Assembly: GCA_014621425.1 (NCBI GenBank)
Contig: JAANBB010000050.1
Location: forward strand, 100,931-164,930
Length of the DNA: 64,000 nucleotides
Origin: Cylindrodendrum hubeiense
Taxonomy: Eukaryota > Ascomycota > Sordariomycetes > Hypocreales > Nectriaceae
Direction of reading: 5' to 3'
In this document: positions 46,715-58,557 of the stretch, one piece after another
How positions within the stretch are numbered: the first letter of the stretch is position 1
Layout: each line of letters opens with the position of its first letter
Translations under genes and position numbers: made by a program
Notes under the pieces: model-generated
The model's database searches: none
The model's input: the letters and a program-made list of their open reading frames with translations, nothing else
Told to the model about the DNA's origin: nothing

Positions 46715-47139
46715 TATTATCTTGTACAATCACTCTATAATACCACAATAGACTGTATCACCTTCTTGCACATGTGCATATAACTATAACTTTGGCTATG
46801 GCGAAACCTCAAGACGCGCCCCCATCCAGCTACACGTACACTTGGCCCAAGGGACGCGTTTGAAGACGGCTATCCTACCACTACAAGAGGAATACGAGAG
46901 TCTTAACCCTTTTCAGCTGCAAGCCTTTTTCGCCTTTCCGGTTACAGATTAGTGCAATGGTTCCGCGGATAAAAAGCTCATTGGCTCGTCCCCTAAGCCA
47001 CTTCATTCAGCAATAACGATCCAATTCCTATCCTCTTTCCTCAATTACCCTCCAACACGGTACGGATTGATAATGTTGACTCCCCAGTAAGAGTATTTGT
47101 TTGGTTGTTCTAAGTATTCTGCTTCCTTGGGCTATCTCA
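46715..47139. other. Promoter region of second regulator
   Basis: No gene seen. The last 160 bases are pyrimidine-rich and probably include the leader of the second Zn2Cys6 gene. Confidence 0.45.
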
Positions 47140-49543
47140 ATGTCCGAGAAAAGGATAATCAGTGCCTCTCAGAGACGCAAGATTACCATTGCTTGCGAGG
47201 CTTGCCGCAAGCGTAAGGTACGCCCACCGCGTCCAATCCGAGTTGTTCCGGAAGCAATATTGACGGATTCTCGCAGGCACGATGTTCGGGAACCGCCCCT
47301 TGCACAATATGTTTAAAGAACAAACTGGAATGCTATTTCGACACAAACCGACGAAGGCGAGGGCCTCGGTCTAGAGTATCGGAAGATGAGAGCTCGACCG
47401 TCCAGGAGTCTCGCATTTTCTCCACCCTGACCAATCTGACCCCCGAAGTAGAAGAAGGGACGGCCGACACAGATATCGATTCAACAACAGCAGCACTTTC
47501 TCTTGAGCCGCCTTCACCAGAAATCTTCATCATACGAGAAAGATTAAATGGCCTTTTGTCTGGATCTAGCTACCAGTAGGTCTCAACTTGCCGACGACTA
47601 ATCTTTATTAACTCATTGCTAAGGATTGAGGGCATTTCCCAGGAGTTGATATGTCATCTGCTAGAGATATTCTTCACCATTGCCAATCATCAACAATTAC
47701 CCCTTCTTGCACCGGGACAAGGCCTTGACTGGTTGGTGGACAGAGAGAGTCCTCCATCCTTGGTGATAGCTTTATGCTTACTAAGTGTTGGCTATTCCTC
47801 TCACAAAAGCGCTAGCAAAGATGAACCACCTCGACTTGATGAGCATCTCGTGTCATCCTGCCGGCTCATGATTCTCACACCTGGTGCGAATAACCAATAT
47901 CTAGATAACATGGTGTCTTTATGCGCCTTGGCATCGCATGAAGTTCGTAGGGGGAATGGTGCGCAGGCGTGGTGCGACATCGGTAAGATTGAAATACTAG
48001 CAGCAATTTCAGTTCACTTATTAACTCATTATTAGGAGTCGCACAAAGTCTGGCATCGTTGATCTCTGTGTCAGATCTGAATGAGCTTTCTAAAGATATT
48101 TTCAGAACAGCCTACGACTTCCTCAGCTGGCTCCAGGCAGAGTTCGCCTTTGGAAATCCGAGTTTGGCACCATCAATCTCAGCCTGGAAATGCATTTCAC
48201 CGCCCCTCGGCAACAGTGGATTTCTTGAAGAAAATCATGCAAACATTGTCGAAGCTACTAAGCTCCTGCTCAACGTTGTAGAGTATGCTTCCCAGGACAA
48301 CTGCACGGGTCCGGTTTTGCCATGGCACCGTGGCTCAAAGTTCATGTCTTTGAGACTTAGCTTGGATAAATTCTCAATCGGCGTGTCGGAAAATTTCGAT
48401 CTCGATCCCAAAGCCTTGAAGTCGACGCCCGAAGACAGGTCACAGCTGGCTGTGGGAGCCTTGATGGCACTACTACGCGATTGCTGTAGTATTCTGTTGA
48501 ACCGAAATTTGCTACCAGCATCTCGACAACCCCATGCACCTCAGCAATATCACAGGGGAGACACAATTGAACCCCCAAGGATATTTATTGAGGGTCGTAT
48601 TAACGCATGCGAGGCTAGCGCTGAGAGCATTTATGAGTTTTGCACTATCCTCATTACCAATCAAATATTCTTCTTGGTATTTATAACCCTATACACCTTA
48701 GCTGCTATTACTGACAAAAGGACTTCTGCCACAGCCAAGCTTTCTAGGATATTGCTGCTTTCAGGCAGCCCTCGTTTTTCTGAACAGCGTGGAACGCAGC
48801 ACAGACGAATCTCACCGTGGAGAGTTTGCCGACAAGTTCAAGGTTGTCTTTATGATACTTGGGGCTCTGAGAAAATTCCACCAGCCCGCAAATCAATGGG
48901 TAAGCAGAATTCCAAAGTTGATTGTCTATTTGCTAAAATACATCAGATCGAAGTTCTTTTAAAAATTAATCGGTCCTTGCACAAACCTACGTCAGATGTG
49001 GCACAACCAGTTGTCCCAGGTCAGAGCTTTTTTACTCGATTTGCAGATATTCAAGAGCCACCCTTCATAACGCTCACGGTACATACTGTGGAAGAAAATG
49101 TTGGAATGCCGTACCATCCGCATGCAAGTTTGCCCCCGTCCATCAATGCTCAAGAAAGAGGCCCAACGAGCTGGATGGAGAACTACCGAACACGGTTGAA
49201 AGAACAGGCTGAGGGCCTTTCGCCAAATACTCTGCAGACACCCCAAGCAACCCCCACGCAAACCCCACAGGAACACACGCCCAGTGCCCTCCAGCTCCCA
49301 GATTTAGACAACACTGTCATGAATGTTGGCGGCAACTACACCGACTTGGAACACAACGAGATGAGTCCTTCTGGAAGTGTACAGGTCTCTGAAGAACATA
49401 CGACGTCAAATACAATTACACGATATGGGATCCAAGAATTGATTGATCCAGAGCTGGAACTTCCTGATATGGATATCTCAGCCTTGGACTTCTCAGAATA
49501 TCTGGCGCTCGGCGAACTAATTATAGATTCCTTTAACTTTTAA
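47140..49543 (+). CDS. Zn2Cys6 transcription factor (second of two)
   Basis: Six exons (47140-47217, 47277-47575, 47624-47982, 48036-48676, 48765-48899, 48947-49543) join in phase to 702 residues. The zinc cluster is canonical: CEACRKRKARCSGTAPC then TICLKNKLEC, with cysteines 19, 22, 29, 35, 38 and 45, split by intron 1 after RKRK. A Ser/Thr/Glu-rich linker follows, then a middle homology domain. Its core, GEFADKFKVVFMILGALRKF then HQPANQW, is only visible when introns 48677-48764 and 48900-48946 are removed; the uninterrupted frame there is spurious. The C-terminus is acidic and Asp/Leu-rich (LPDMDISALDFSEYLALGEL), a likely activation domain. It is the right-hand member of the oxidative block and may be the activator of it; the target is unproven. 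Confidence 0.88.
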
Positions 49544-50041
49544 TACTTTTATACAGCACAGTCGCATTGAAAATACACCCGAAGTCTTCGAAATTGCCCT
49601 GCAGGTCCAAGGTGGTCCAGTTGGTACTATCGTGGTAGTCAATTCTTTCTCTAGTCACACCAGCCAAAGTTCATCAATGATGACCTCGTCAGGGTGTATC
49701 CCACACATAGAATGTACATGAGAAATACGAGTTGAACCAATTCCAATGAAGGTCATCGCAAGTAGTGAATTCTCATTAGCATTGGTCCTCGAGTCGGTCT
49801 CAACCGTGCTCCGCCCAATATGGTACTAAAATACAGCAATTCAGTCCTTATAATTGCTTGGTGATCATATAGTAAGGCTATATACATCTATATCTAGCGA
49901 CCTGCACTTTATATCTATCATACACTCGCCGAAATGAGTCCCATACCTAAACACCTAAGTTCTTCAACTTTTAATAACCAGTACAAAGTCCACGCTTACA
50001 CTCCAAACACATCTTTCCCCATAGGGATACTCCGTTGATAC
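49544..50041. other. Spacer between convergent genes
   Basis: 3' flanks of the second regulator and the acetylesterase; nothing else seen. Confidence 0.5.
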
Positions 50042-50845
50042 CTAGTACACGGTCGTCACAGGTGTCGTGACATAAGACACCAGACTAGTAGTGCCATTCA
50101 TGTTCTCAGAGATAGCCTGTACGAAGGCCTGAGCAGCAAGCGTGGCACCCTCAGGGCTGGTGTGGGTGTGGTCGTTGGGGTATAGGGCGTTCACAGCGTC
50201 ACTGCCGAGCTTCAGGTACATGTTGCTAACGGCTTGAAAGTGGTCGACAAATGTAACGCTGTCGCCCAAGGCGTCGGCTGCCGTCTTCTGGTAACCTACA
50301 AAGCGCGGTGCTGAACCACCGTAGGTGCCTGTCTCCCATTGGTTATTGGGCGTCTGAGAGCTAAGAACGACGGTAGCACCCTTAGCTAGCAGGAGGTTGG
50401 ATGCTTGGATGACATAGTAGACGAATGTATAAACAGTCTCGCCAGTAGAGTCGGAGATACATGTCTCAGTGCCGGTACCCGGACAGTCCGAGCGGGCGTT
50501 GTCGTTAGACTCGGGTGAACCGCCGTCGTTGTGTCCAAACTCGATGACGACAATATCTCCCGACACAACGAGGTCGACAACCTCCTGGAATCTGCCCTCG
50601 TTCCAGTAGGAGCGGGCCGAGCGGCCACCGATGGCCTTGTTAACCGTAGTCGCCGTCAAGTAATTGCCAATGTAGTTGCCCCAGCCGTCTGTGTCGCCGT
50701 CACCGCCGCCATTCTTGGCCATGGTGCTGTCACCGCAAAAGTAGACAGTTGGTGACGCCCGGCGGACCAGCCCGCCAGAGGGTGCAGACGCCACCTGGAG
50801 AGCACCGATCGCCGAAGCGAGGAAAGCTGATGTTGTGAATCTCAT
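50042..50845 (-). CDS. Secreted rhamnogalacturonan acetylesterase (SGNH, CE12)
   Basis: Removes acetyl groups from rhamnogalacturonan I during pectin breakdown. Single exon of 267 residues. The signal peptide is about residues 1-21 (MRFTTSAFLASAIGALQVAS), followed by a possible dibasic processing site VRR at 27-29. Block I FCGDSTMAKNGGG holds Ser40. Block II is AIGGRSARSYWNEGRF (oxyanion glycine), block III is EFGHNDGG (oxyanion Asn), and block V DHTHTS holds Asp225 and His228. This matches the order and length of the CE12 rhamnogalacturonan acetylesterases. The ATG at 50845 starts the signal peptide directly; the longer frame to 50917 would add residues before it. One N-X-T site occurs near the C-terminus. 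Confidence 0.95.
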   Translation of the reverse strand: MRFTTSAFLASAIGALQVASAPSGGLVRRASPTVYFCGDSTMAKNGGGDGDTDGWGNYIGNYLTATTVNKAIGGRSARSYWNEGRFQEVVDLVVSGDIVVIEFGHNDGGSPESNDNARSDCPGTGTETCISDSTGETVYTFVYYVIQASNLLLAKGATVVLSSQTPNNQWETGTYGGSAPRFVGYQKTAADALGDSVTFVDHFQAVSNMYLKLGSDAVNALYPNDHTHTSPEGATLAAQAFVQAISENMNGTTSLVSYVTTPVTTVY

Positions 50846-53800
50846 GGTTGAAAAAGATTGATGTGAGGTATTGAATTGAAGTATTGAATTGAATGATGAT
50901 TTCCAGAATGCACGCACATTCAGTCGAGATATAGGGAATAGTCTTCTACTTTAAAGCGAGGCCAGCAGCCACAAGCGAACATTGGTGACGCAATCAGTAA
51001 GTGGCCAGTCGATATAACTGGTAGTATGGCACGTCCCTGCCATTCTTCCAATCAAGCTGTGACAAAATTAGTGCAGGTCGCCCCGGCTTGGGCCTTCGTT
51101 CCGTCCCTTGTCTAAGAAACGAACTATTTTCCGCCAGTCAAGGAAGTGCCAAGGGCACAGGGATCATTAGCATTTCTCCATCCCCAATACCACGAACTAA
51201 AATGGGTCTCCAGATAAACTACATTCTTAATTGCGAATTATGGTTGGTGACGCTACGTTAAAATGCTCCGCTTGATGTTTTGACCCCGGCTGGCTGGCTT
51301 TGAACCAGAGAGCACAACCCGAATTTTATCGAGATTTATTTGCGGTATTCCTGGAGGGGCAACGCATTTCAGATGCAGGGGCTCATGAATATGCCCAGAC
51401 GACAACCTTGCTTGTGCTTACAATGAATTCAGTCTGCCGTCAATGGAGCTGCGCAAGTGGGGTAAGTATGGCCCGAGCCTGACGGGAATGCGGTGTCTTT
51501 CAATCATTTCTTGGAAATATCGACGAGGCCGCGCAACTCAACCGACAATCGAAATATGGTAAAACACGGGCAATTCTCCAGATGATGCGAGATTATCGCG
51601 CCATCATCAGTTGGCAGAGCTCCACAAATACTGTTTCAGGCGTTTTCAGCCGTCTCAGGCGTTTCTCAAGTTTGAGCCCCTGAGCGGAGCAAGGTCCGGG
51701 GACCCTGGCGTGATCGGACCTGGGGGTGAAGTTTCAACACTACGGTCCTTCAAACATCTCAATTTCAATAAATTCCTTGGCGAAAGTCGGGAGCAATTGA
51801 GACAGAGAGAGATCTTGCTGAGGCCAAGCCCAACCAAACAGTCTGTGCGCCATCAATTCTGCACCACCTCGTACTGTGAGACAATAAGGTCTGATGGAAA
51901 GTCAGCTTTGCATAGGCCCGGACCTGTACCGCAGTTGCGATCAAATCTAGATAGAGACTTCAAACCTAAATCAACCTCAACAAACTAAATAGTCCTCAAC
52001 AACCTAGAACGTCGAATTCCTACAGAATTATTGATTCGAGGGCGATCCGGGGGAGGACTGTATTCTTACCATACACGACGATGTGAATGTCATGGTGATG
52101 AATGAAGTTTTTCTCTCTAGAGGGAGCAGCATCAGCACTAGGTCCAGGCACGAAGAAGCAATTTCATCTTCTGTCGCTAATTAGTCCGAAGGCCTCGCCT
52201 CAGCGTCAATCATTGCCTTTCGCAAGCAAAGGAGACGAGTTTGTCCTGAAGCTGGTGTTGCCCCGCGCCAAAATTGTCTGGATGCACTATACCCGGAAAA
52301 ATGCGAAATTGGTACAAATCCACCAGGATACCCCGATTTTATTCATGTTGTTTATTCCGATGCATTTCCAACTATACAAGCGATCAATGACAAAGCATAG
52401 AGTTGAATGATGGAAGAAAGATTATTTGTCTTACTTCGACAGCTTAATATTATTTACATGATCTATTACTACCCGAGAACCTTGAATCATACAGGAAGCT
52501 GAACGAGAATATTTGGGCAAACTGAACCTTTCGGGCAATATTTGCTGCTTGACGCCATCATGAAACAGGATTTGGAATATACGGTTACCAAGTAAGGCGC
52601 CACTATCGGAGGTTACTACCATATGCCTGAGGTCACTGATGTTGGTATTGACGCTTGATGCTACATCGCAATCCCGAAGCATTCCCCCAACCCAGGGCTT
52701 GGAAACCTCACAGCTGGTCAACAGGCAGGGGATCCACATAATTTGCCTCGGAAGAGGAGGTGTTTTTTTCCTTTCATAATGGCGAAGCCTTCAGAAGTCC
52801 CAGTAGTTATTAACTTCTACTGCTTTAAGATAGTTTGTAGTTCCTGAGACGTATTTAATCCGACATTTCCCGAATACTGGTCGATGACAAAATCGGAGAA
52901 ATCGCCTCCCCGTAGTGTCATGGTTCGGCATACTTATCTAACCAAGGATTCAATGCAATAGGACATATCTAACCAAACGTATGATACCACCCAGGGGGAG
53001 TACAATATTGCTATCTTTGCATGGCACTGCGGAAGCGACGGAATTGGGATGAATCCTGAGGTTGGTCCACTCGCAATCGCTTCATCGTATCCTACAACAA
53101 GCCCACACCAAGCTTATCGGTCTACTACCCTCACTTCCCGGGGCGCTGTTGGGTTATACCGCCACGCTAATTTATCCTCTGTTTTGCTACCCACTGAATA
53201 TTCCGCGTCGGAATACAATTAAAAAGTCCGCTGAGGTGTTCAAAGTATACATCCGCACATGGTCATGAGCAAATCATTGCTCAGCCCGACGGAGAAAGAG
53301 CAAATGCCCCAACCCCAAGCCACCTTGTAAATGATACGTAACCACCAATCAATGCATTGAGTCTCTATTTGTGCACGTGTGAGCTGTTAGTTGCACGAGT
53401 TGCCTAGGTTGCTGTTGTGAGAGCGTGGGTTCTTCAATGTCAGTGAAATGGGATACCGATATATTCAAGTTCCGGGTGCCTGCTCGCCAATAATGATGCC
53501 ATCGGCGTGTTTTCAACATTAAAAATCCCCAAGCATGTTAGACCATAGCCAGCGAAATTCCCCGTTTGTGCACATGATGATATTCGGCAAGCATTTGTCA
53601 AAGGGAAGTCGTCCAGAATCGGGTTAGGCGGCATTTCAGCCACACACCCCGCTATCCATAATCAACACCGGATTATATCGCGATTCGCTAAGGTTCAAGG
53701 TATCAACATTTCTCCGACACCTCGGAGGACACTCAATCACGCTAGATGATACCGGAAGCTGCGCCGTACTCCTCCACGCACTGGCCATTTGACTTCGTCC

Positions 53801-53944
53801 TCTCTCGTGAGACTACAATCATAAAAGCCCCTTCTCTCCACGCATGACCCCGCATCTTTCTCAACTTGTACTGGGTTCTGATGTAAGACGAACTTACCTA
53901 TTTGATCTACCGGACTACGACGAAAGCCACATCCACCTCTCAAG
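50846..53944. other. Large intergenic spacer, 3.1 kb
   Basis: This begins with the acetylesterase promoter and ends with the APC permease promoter. I find no family-supported gene, RNA gene or transposon between them. The longest open frames (51611-51988, 52102-52410, 52431-52739) have no features I recognise. A 99-residue minus frame at 52431-52739 is soluble-looking but unsupported. Confidence 0.4.
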
Positions 53945-55803
53945 ATGTCGACCAAAGAATCTCCTCGGGACGATGATGAATTGAGGCGTAAGACCCCGCC
54001 TCCGAGTTCCACTCAATTGTACCTAACCTCTGGCCTAGGAACCGGCACGACCGATTCGGCTGGTACCATGGGCCGCTCCATTCCGGCTGAGACTACTGAA
54101 ATAACCTACGTCGACTCGGAAACAACTCACTTCAAAAAGGATTTGAGTTGGCTATCAATTGTTGCAACCTCATTCGATAGCATGTCCACATGGAACACCT
54201 TTCCAGCGACATTACTGGTATCATTCGTTTATGGTGGACCCGCTGCTACAGTATGGGGAATTATTGTAGTTGGCCTCATATACATTCCCATTGCCATTAC
54301 GCTTTGTGAGCTGGTCTCCGTATACCCCAGCATCGGCGGTCAATACCACTGGGCAAGTATTCTGTCACCTGTTAAATCACGGCGCCTCATTGTAAGTGAA
54401 AATGATTCATCTTCATACTTCCAGTGATGCTAATGCGTAATGTCATAGAGTTACATCTGCGGTAGCATCAGTTGGTTTTCCTGGATTACTCTCACAGCTG
54501 CAGGTTCGGGAGCCCTCGGAGTTTATGTTATTGCATTGATTTCGTGGTATAACCCTGAATATGTGGTCCAGAAATACCATGTATTTCTTTTGTTCCAATG
54601 CAGCAACATTTGCAGTTTCTTGGTCAATGCATTTGGGAGCTCGATCCTACCCAAGGTTTATAAAATCGGCTGTGAGTTTTCCTATCCGCAGTTACAGCGA
54701 TGCAATAAAACTGATTCGTTTGGTATAGTCTTCTTCAGTTTGTTCGCTTGTATTACAATATTTGTGGCCATTCTAGTAGGCCAGGAAGACAAACAGTCTT
54801 CCAGCTTCGTTTGGACCACGTTCACCAATAATACCGGGTGGCCTGCAGGAGTAGCGTTCTTAATCACACTCAGTGGGCCGACCATTATGTATTGTCCCAT
54901 TGACGGCGTTGTCCATCTAGTAGAGGATACCAAACGGCCAAGAATCGTCGTCCCGAGAGCAATCCTAACCTCTCTGCTTTTGTCATTCTGCTCGGCGACT
55001 GCTTTTGGAATCGCGACCACCTATTGCATCTCTGACTTTGACACTGCACTTGGGTCGCGGACCGGCTTTCCCGCCTTCGAGATTTGGCGACAAGCTATGA
55101 ACTCCGACGCCTGGGCGGTAGCCTTCATAACGTTCCTCCTCGTCATGGTTCCAGCCAGCACATGGTCCACAACCCAGATCGTATCAAGAATGACATGGAG
55201 CTTCGCGAATGACAAGGCGCTGTTGTTTTCAAGCCGTCTGAGCACCGTTTCTCCACGATCAAAGGTTCCCATCAATGCGCTACTATTCAATGCGTTTCTG
55301 ATCTTTTTAATCGGTTGTTTGTACTTGATCTCCTCCAGTGGTAAGAGCTCTCCTGACTTATCTGCTGACGAAACTAACTTTTGGACAGCATTTATTGCGA
55401 TTCTAAATATCTCTGTTGTGTTCCAACAGATCACGCTGGCTTTTCCCTCTGCATTGCTTATCTACCGACGGCGCGACCCTCGCTTCCTCCCAAAGGACAG
55501 ACCGTTTAAAGTTCCGAATGTGATCGGATGGTTTTGCAATATTGTCTCTGTGGTATATGCCATTCTCGCAGTTATTTTCTTCCAGTTTCCATGGTCAACC
55601 GAGGTAGAGTTTTCGACCACAATGAGTAAGTTTTCTGCTTTATTTAGGCATCAGTATCGTGTTAAAAATGCATTTACTAATTGCGTTGAGCAGATTTCAC
55701 ATGCTTCGTTTTTGTTTCTTTCTTAATAGCTAGCGCACTCAGTTGGGTTCTCATGGCAAGACATCACTATACCCCCCCTACGTTGTCATTTAGTGAGATT
55801 TGA
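53945..55803 (+). CDS. APC-superfamily amino acid/GABA/choline-type permease
   Basis: Plasma-membrane amino-acid-type permease. Exons 53945-54391, 54449-54671, 54729-55625 and 55730-55803 join in phase to 546 residues. A polar N-tail of about 65 residues is followed by DLSWLSIVATSFDSMSTWNT (TM1, the usual family start) and GGPAATVWGIIVVGLIYIPI (TM2). ELVSVYPSIGGQYHWASIL is the conserved loop after TM2 of the fungal GABA/choline group. TM6-8 include ITLSGPTIMYCPIDGVVHLV and EDTKRPRIVVPRAI. The final exon encodes ALSWVLMARHHYTPP and closes the last helix. The 57-nt intron at 54672-54728 is in frame, so it could be missed; reading through it would insert 19 polar residues in a membrane segment. 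The substrate is unknown. Confidence 0.9.
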
Positions 55804-56411
55804 TCTATAGATCTAACTTTCTGTTTCTTTGCACGCATTTCTCAATTCGCTGGCAATCCTTCAATCAAATTTATTCACCACTCACAGACAGCTTCGTCAA
55901 CACCGTGCATGCCATTTCCTCAGCATTTAAGCCAATATCCAAATCACACAATTCTTCAGTGGAAACATTCCACCCAGTGTAATTCATTGGAAAAAATACC
56001 ACTCGATAATAAAAAGAGAAAAAGGCAAGTGTATTCTATTTAGATCGCTCAATCCAGCCCTCAGTAAAGTCTCTGCTACCCTGGACTGTATTAAATCACC
56101 AAGTGCTCTAGAGTAAGGAATGCGGCTGGAATTTCAGAGCAGATGATAGGAGGTGACTCGTAGAATTGGCCCACATGGTCCAAGCAATGCCCATTCAACT
56201 CACTAACCCAAGCGGGAGACAGCCGCAATGAGCCGGACAGAGCCATAATGAGTCATTCTGATTCAGGATATTGATCCCAATGAGGTTAGTGTGTAATTAA
56301 CTCCCTTGTCCATGTTTTCTCTTATAATCACCTCTGTTTTATCTGTACAGGGCTTTTCTCATAACAACACATCTCTCATTCCATCAGTTCAACTGACAGC
56401 CAAAAAAAAAA
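55804..56411. other. Spacer upstream of the DHA2 transporter
   Basis: The 3' flank of the APC gene and the probable promoter of the next gene. Its last bases before the ATG are a run of ten adenines. No gene seen. Confidence 0.45.
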
Positions 56412-58110
56412 ATGGAAAAAGAGAAGCGGATAGAGGAAGCACCCTCCTCCGACACGGACAGCAAATCGACTCGCGATTCCGAGCCCCCAGTAACCGATGC
56501 GAGCAGTTTCGAATTGAAGGGCCTGGCGCTTGCCTTGGTCATGACTGGACTTTCGCTCGCCATATTCCTCATGTCTTTGGACTCGTCCATCATTGCAACA
56601 GCCGTCCCCCGAATTACATCAGAATTCAACAGCACCGGTGATATTGGCTGGTATGGAAGCGCATACTCCTTCGCCATGTCTGCTTTACAGCCCATGGCGG
56701 GCAAGCTATTTACAACCGTCCCCATGAAGGTAAGACCACCTAAACCCTCACTGGAAAAAAGAGCCAACTAACTGATTGTAACAGGAGCTGTTTATAGCAT
56801 GCCTTGCCGTCTTCGAAGTTGGGTCCTTGCTCTGCGCCCTCGCTACCAACAGCCCGATGCTCATTGTCGGCCGCGCGATCGCCTGAGCCGGAGCAGCGGG
56901 ATGTTGCACAGGAGGCTTTTGCATCGTTGCGGCTTCCCTACCGATGGAAAAGCGACCGGTCTATATCGGAATACTTCAGTCAACCTTCGGCATTGCCTCC
57001 ATCATCGGACCAGTACTGGGCGGTGTGCTTACGCAGCATGCGACATGGCGGTGGTGTTTCTGGATCAATCTACCTCTCGGCGCCCTCACCATCTTGTCGC
57101 TGGTATTCTTCTTCAAACCTCCTCCGAGCGACTCAACAAAATCTCCGTCAATTCTTAGTCGCTTGGAAAGCTTGGATTTGCCCGGTGCCATGCTGTTTGC
57201 CCCTGCAATCATCATGATACTTTTGGCTCTTCAATGGGGAGGGACCACGTACGCCTGGAAAAGCCCTACCATTATCGGTCTCTTCGTTGGAGGCGCGGGA
57301 CTCGGCGTTGTCTTCGCTCTCTGGCAAGTATACAAGGGAGACAAAGCCATGATTCCGCCTCGTCTGATCACCGAACGTACCATGTTCTTCGCCTGCTCTA
57401 CCGAATTCTTCGCCATGGGTGCCGTCTTCATTTCGATCTACTACCTCCCGCAATGGTTTCAAGTCATCAAAGGCGCCTCACCCACCAAATCCGGTCTCAT
57501 GTACATTCCGTTGGCGTTGTCAGATGTTCTTTCTGCCACGCTCACGGGCGCCTCGCTCAAATATCTTGGTTACCCGAATCCCTACATTCTCCTCGGAACG
57601 GCCCTCATGAGTATAGCAACGGGCTTGATTTCAACATTCTCTCTGAACACCCCTCATGAACAGTGGATCTCGTTTCAAGTTCTCCAAGGTCTCGGTGTGG
57701 GAATGACCCTCTCAATGCCCTATGTTGCCACACAAACCATCCTCAAGCCGGAAGATATTCCCGTCGGCACTTCTCTACTACAGTGCTTCCAATTTCTGGG
57801 CGCTGCCGTGTTTCTCGCCATCGCCGAGTCTATTTTCGAGAACAAACTCGTCGCGCGACTCGACGTGTCGGGGCTCGATGGGAAAGAGATAGAGGCCATT
57901 ATCAGCGCGGGCTCCGCAGAAGTGAGGAACGTGGTTTCTAAGGCACAGCTCTCAGATGTTCTGCATGCCTACAATTACGCACTCACAAGGACGTTTTACG
58001 TTGCGACAAGTGTTGCTGCCATTGCGTTTGTCTTTTCGCTCGGGATGCGCTGGACGAGCATCAAGCCACCGAAACCCCCGGTCGATTCCGCTGATGTGGA
58101 GGCCGGGTGA
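56412..58110 (+). pseudogene. DHA2-family (14-TM) MFS efflux transporter with premature stop
   Basis: Drug:H+ antiporter-2 type exporter, the class often found as toxin or drug efflux pumps. Exon 1 encodes a polar tail, then VMTGLSLAIFLMSLDSSIIA and TAVPRITSEFNSTGDIGWYG (the DHA2 signature), ending at TVPMK. After an intron, ELFIACLAVFEVGSLLCALA and IVGRAIA follow. There the frame has TGA at 56884-56886, in place of the glycine of the GRAIAGxGAAG motif in TM4, and resumes as AGAAGCCTGGFCIVAASLP. From 56944 a clean 388-codon frame continues through VLGGVLTQHATWRWCFWINL (the motif of this family) to the stop at 58110. No plausible intron removes the TGA. A protein starting at the 56944 ATG would lack the first four helices. 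Confidence 0.85.
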
Positions 58111-58557
58111 TCAATGAGCAGGATCTCATGACAAGTTAGACTAAGGATGGTATAGAATTTGGAGTGTCCACGGACCATTGACACAAAATGGGAGAGTACT
58201 GATGTACCTGGATCGATAGCGACTACATAATACATAATATTAGAATATTACAGTTGCGCCCTCTTGGCCGAAGGCATAATTCTTTCGGGTATTTACTATT
58301 TATAATAATGGGTGAAAAGCAGTACTGTTTGCTTGATTTGGGGTTGGTAAACTTAATAATAAAAGGTCTAAGGTCTTACATAACCATTGAACGTGGTTAA
58401 AACCTCTCCACGGACTATGGAAACCAACTAGCTACTAATGGACCTCTATCAGTCTAAATTGCTTGCATGCTTTGGATCGAAGTACAAAGTCTATTCCTAG
58501 TCATCACGATGCAGAAGCCAACAAAGGCGTATGTTCCTTCTTGTCCACTGCCATGGC
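58111..58557. other. Spacer between convergent genes
   Basis: AT-rich 3' flanks of the DHA2 pseudogene and the sugar transporter; nothing else seen. Confidence 0.5.

Noticed and set aside
34795..49543. Calling a classical PKS/NRPS/terpene secondary-metabolite cluster
   Set aside because: No core synthase is encoded in the window, so only an oxidative block is claimed.
54672..54728. In-frame continuation of the APC permease through this segment
   Set aside because: It has good gtgagt and tatag splice signals and a 57-nt length, and reading through would put polar residues into a membrane segment. Treated as an intron.
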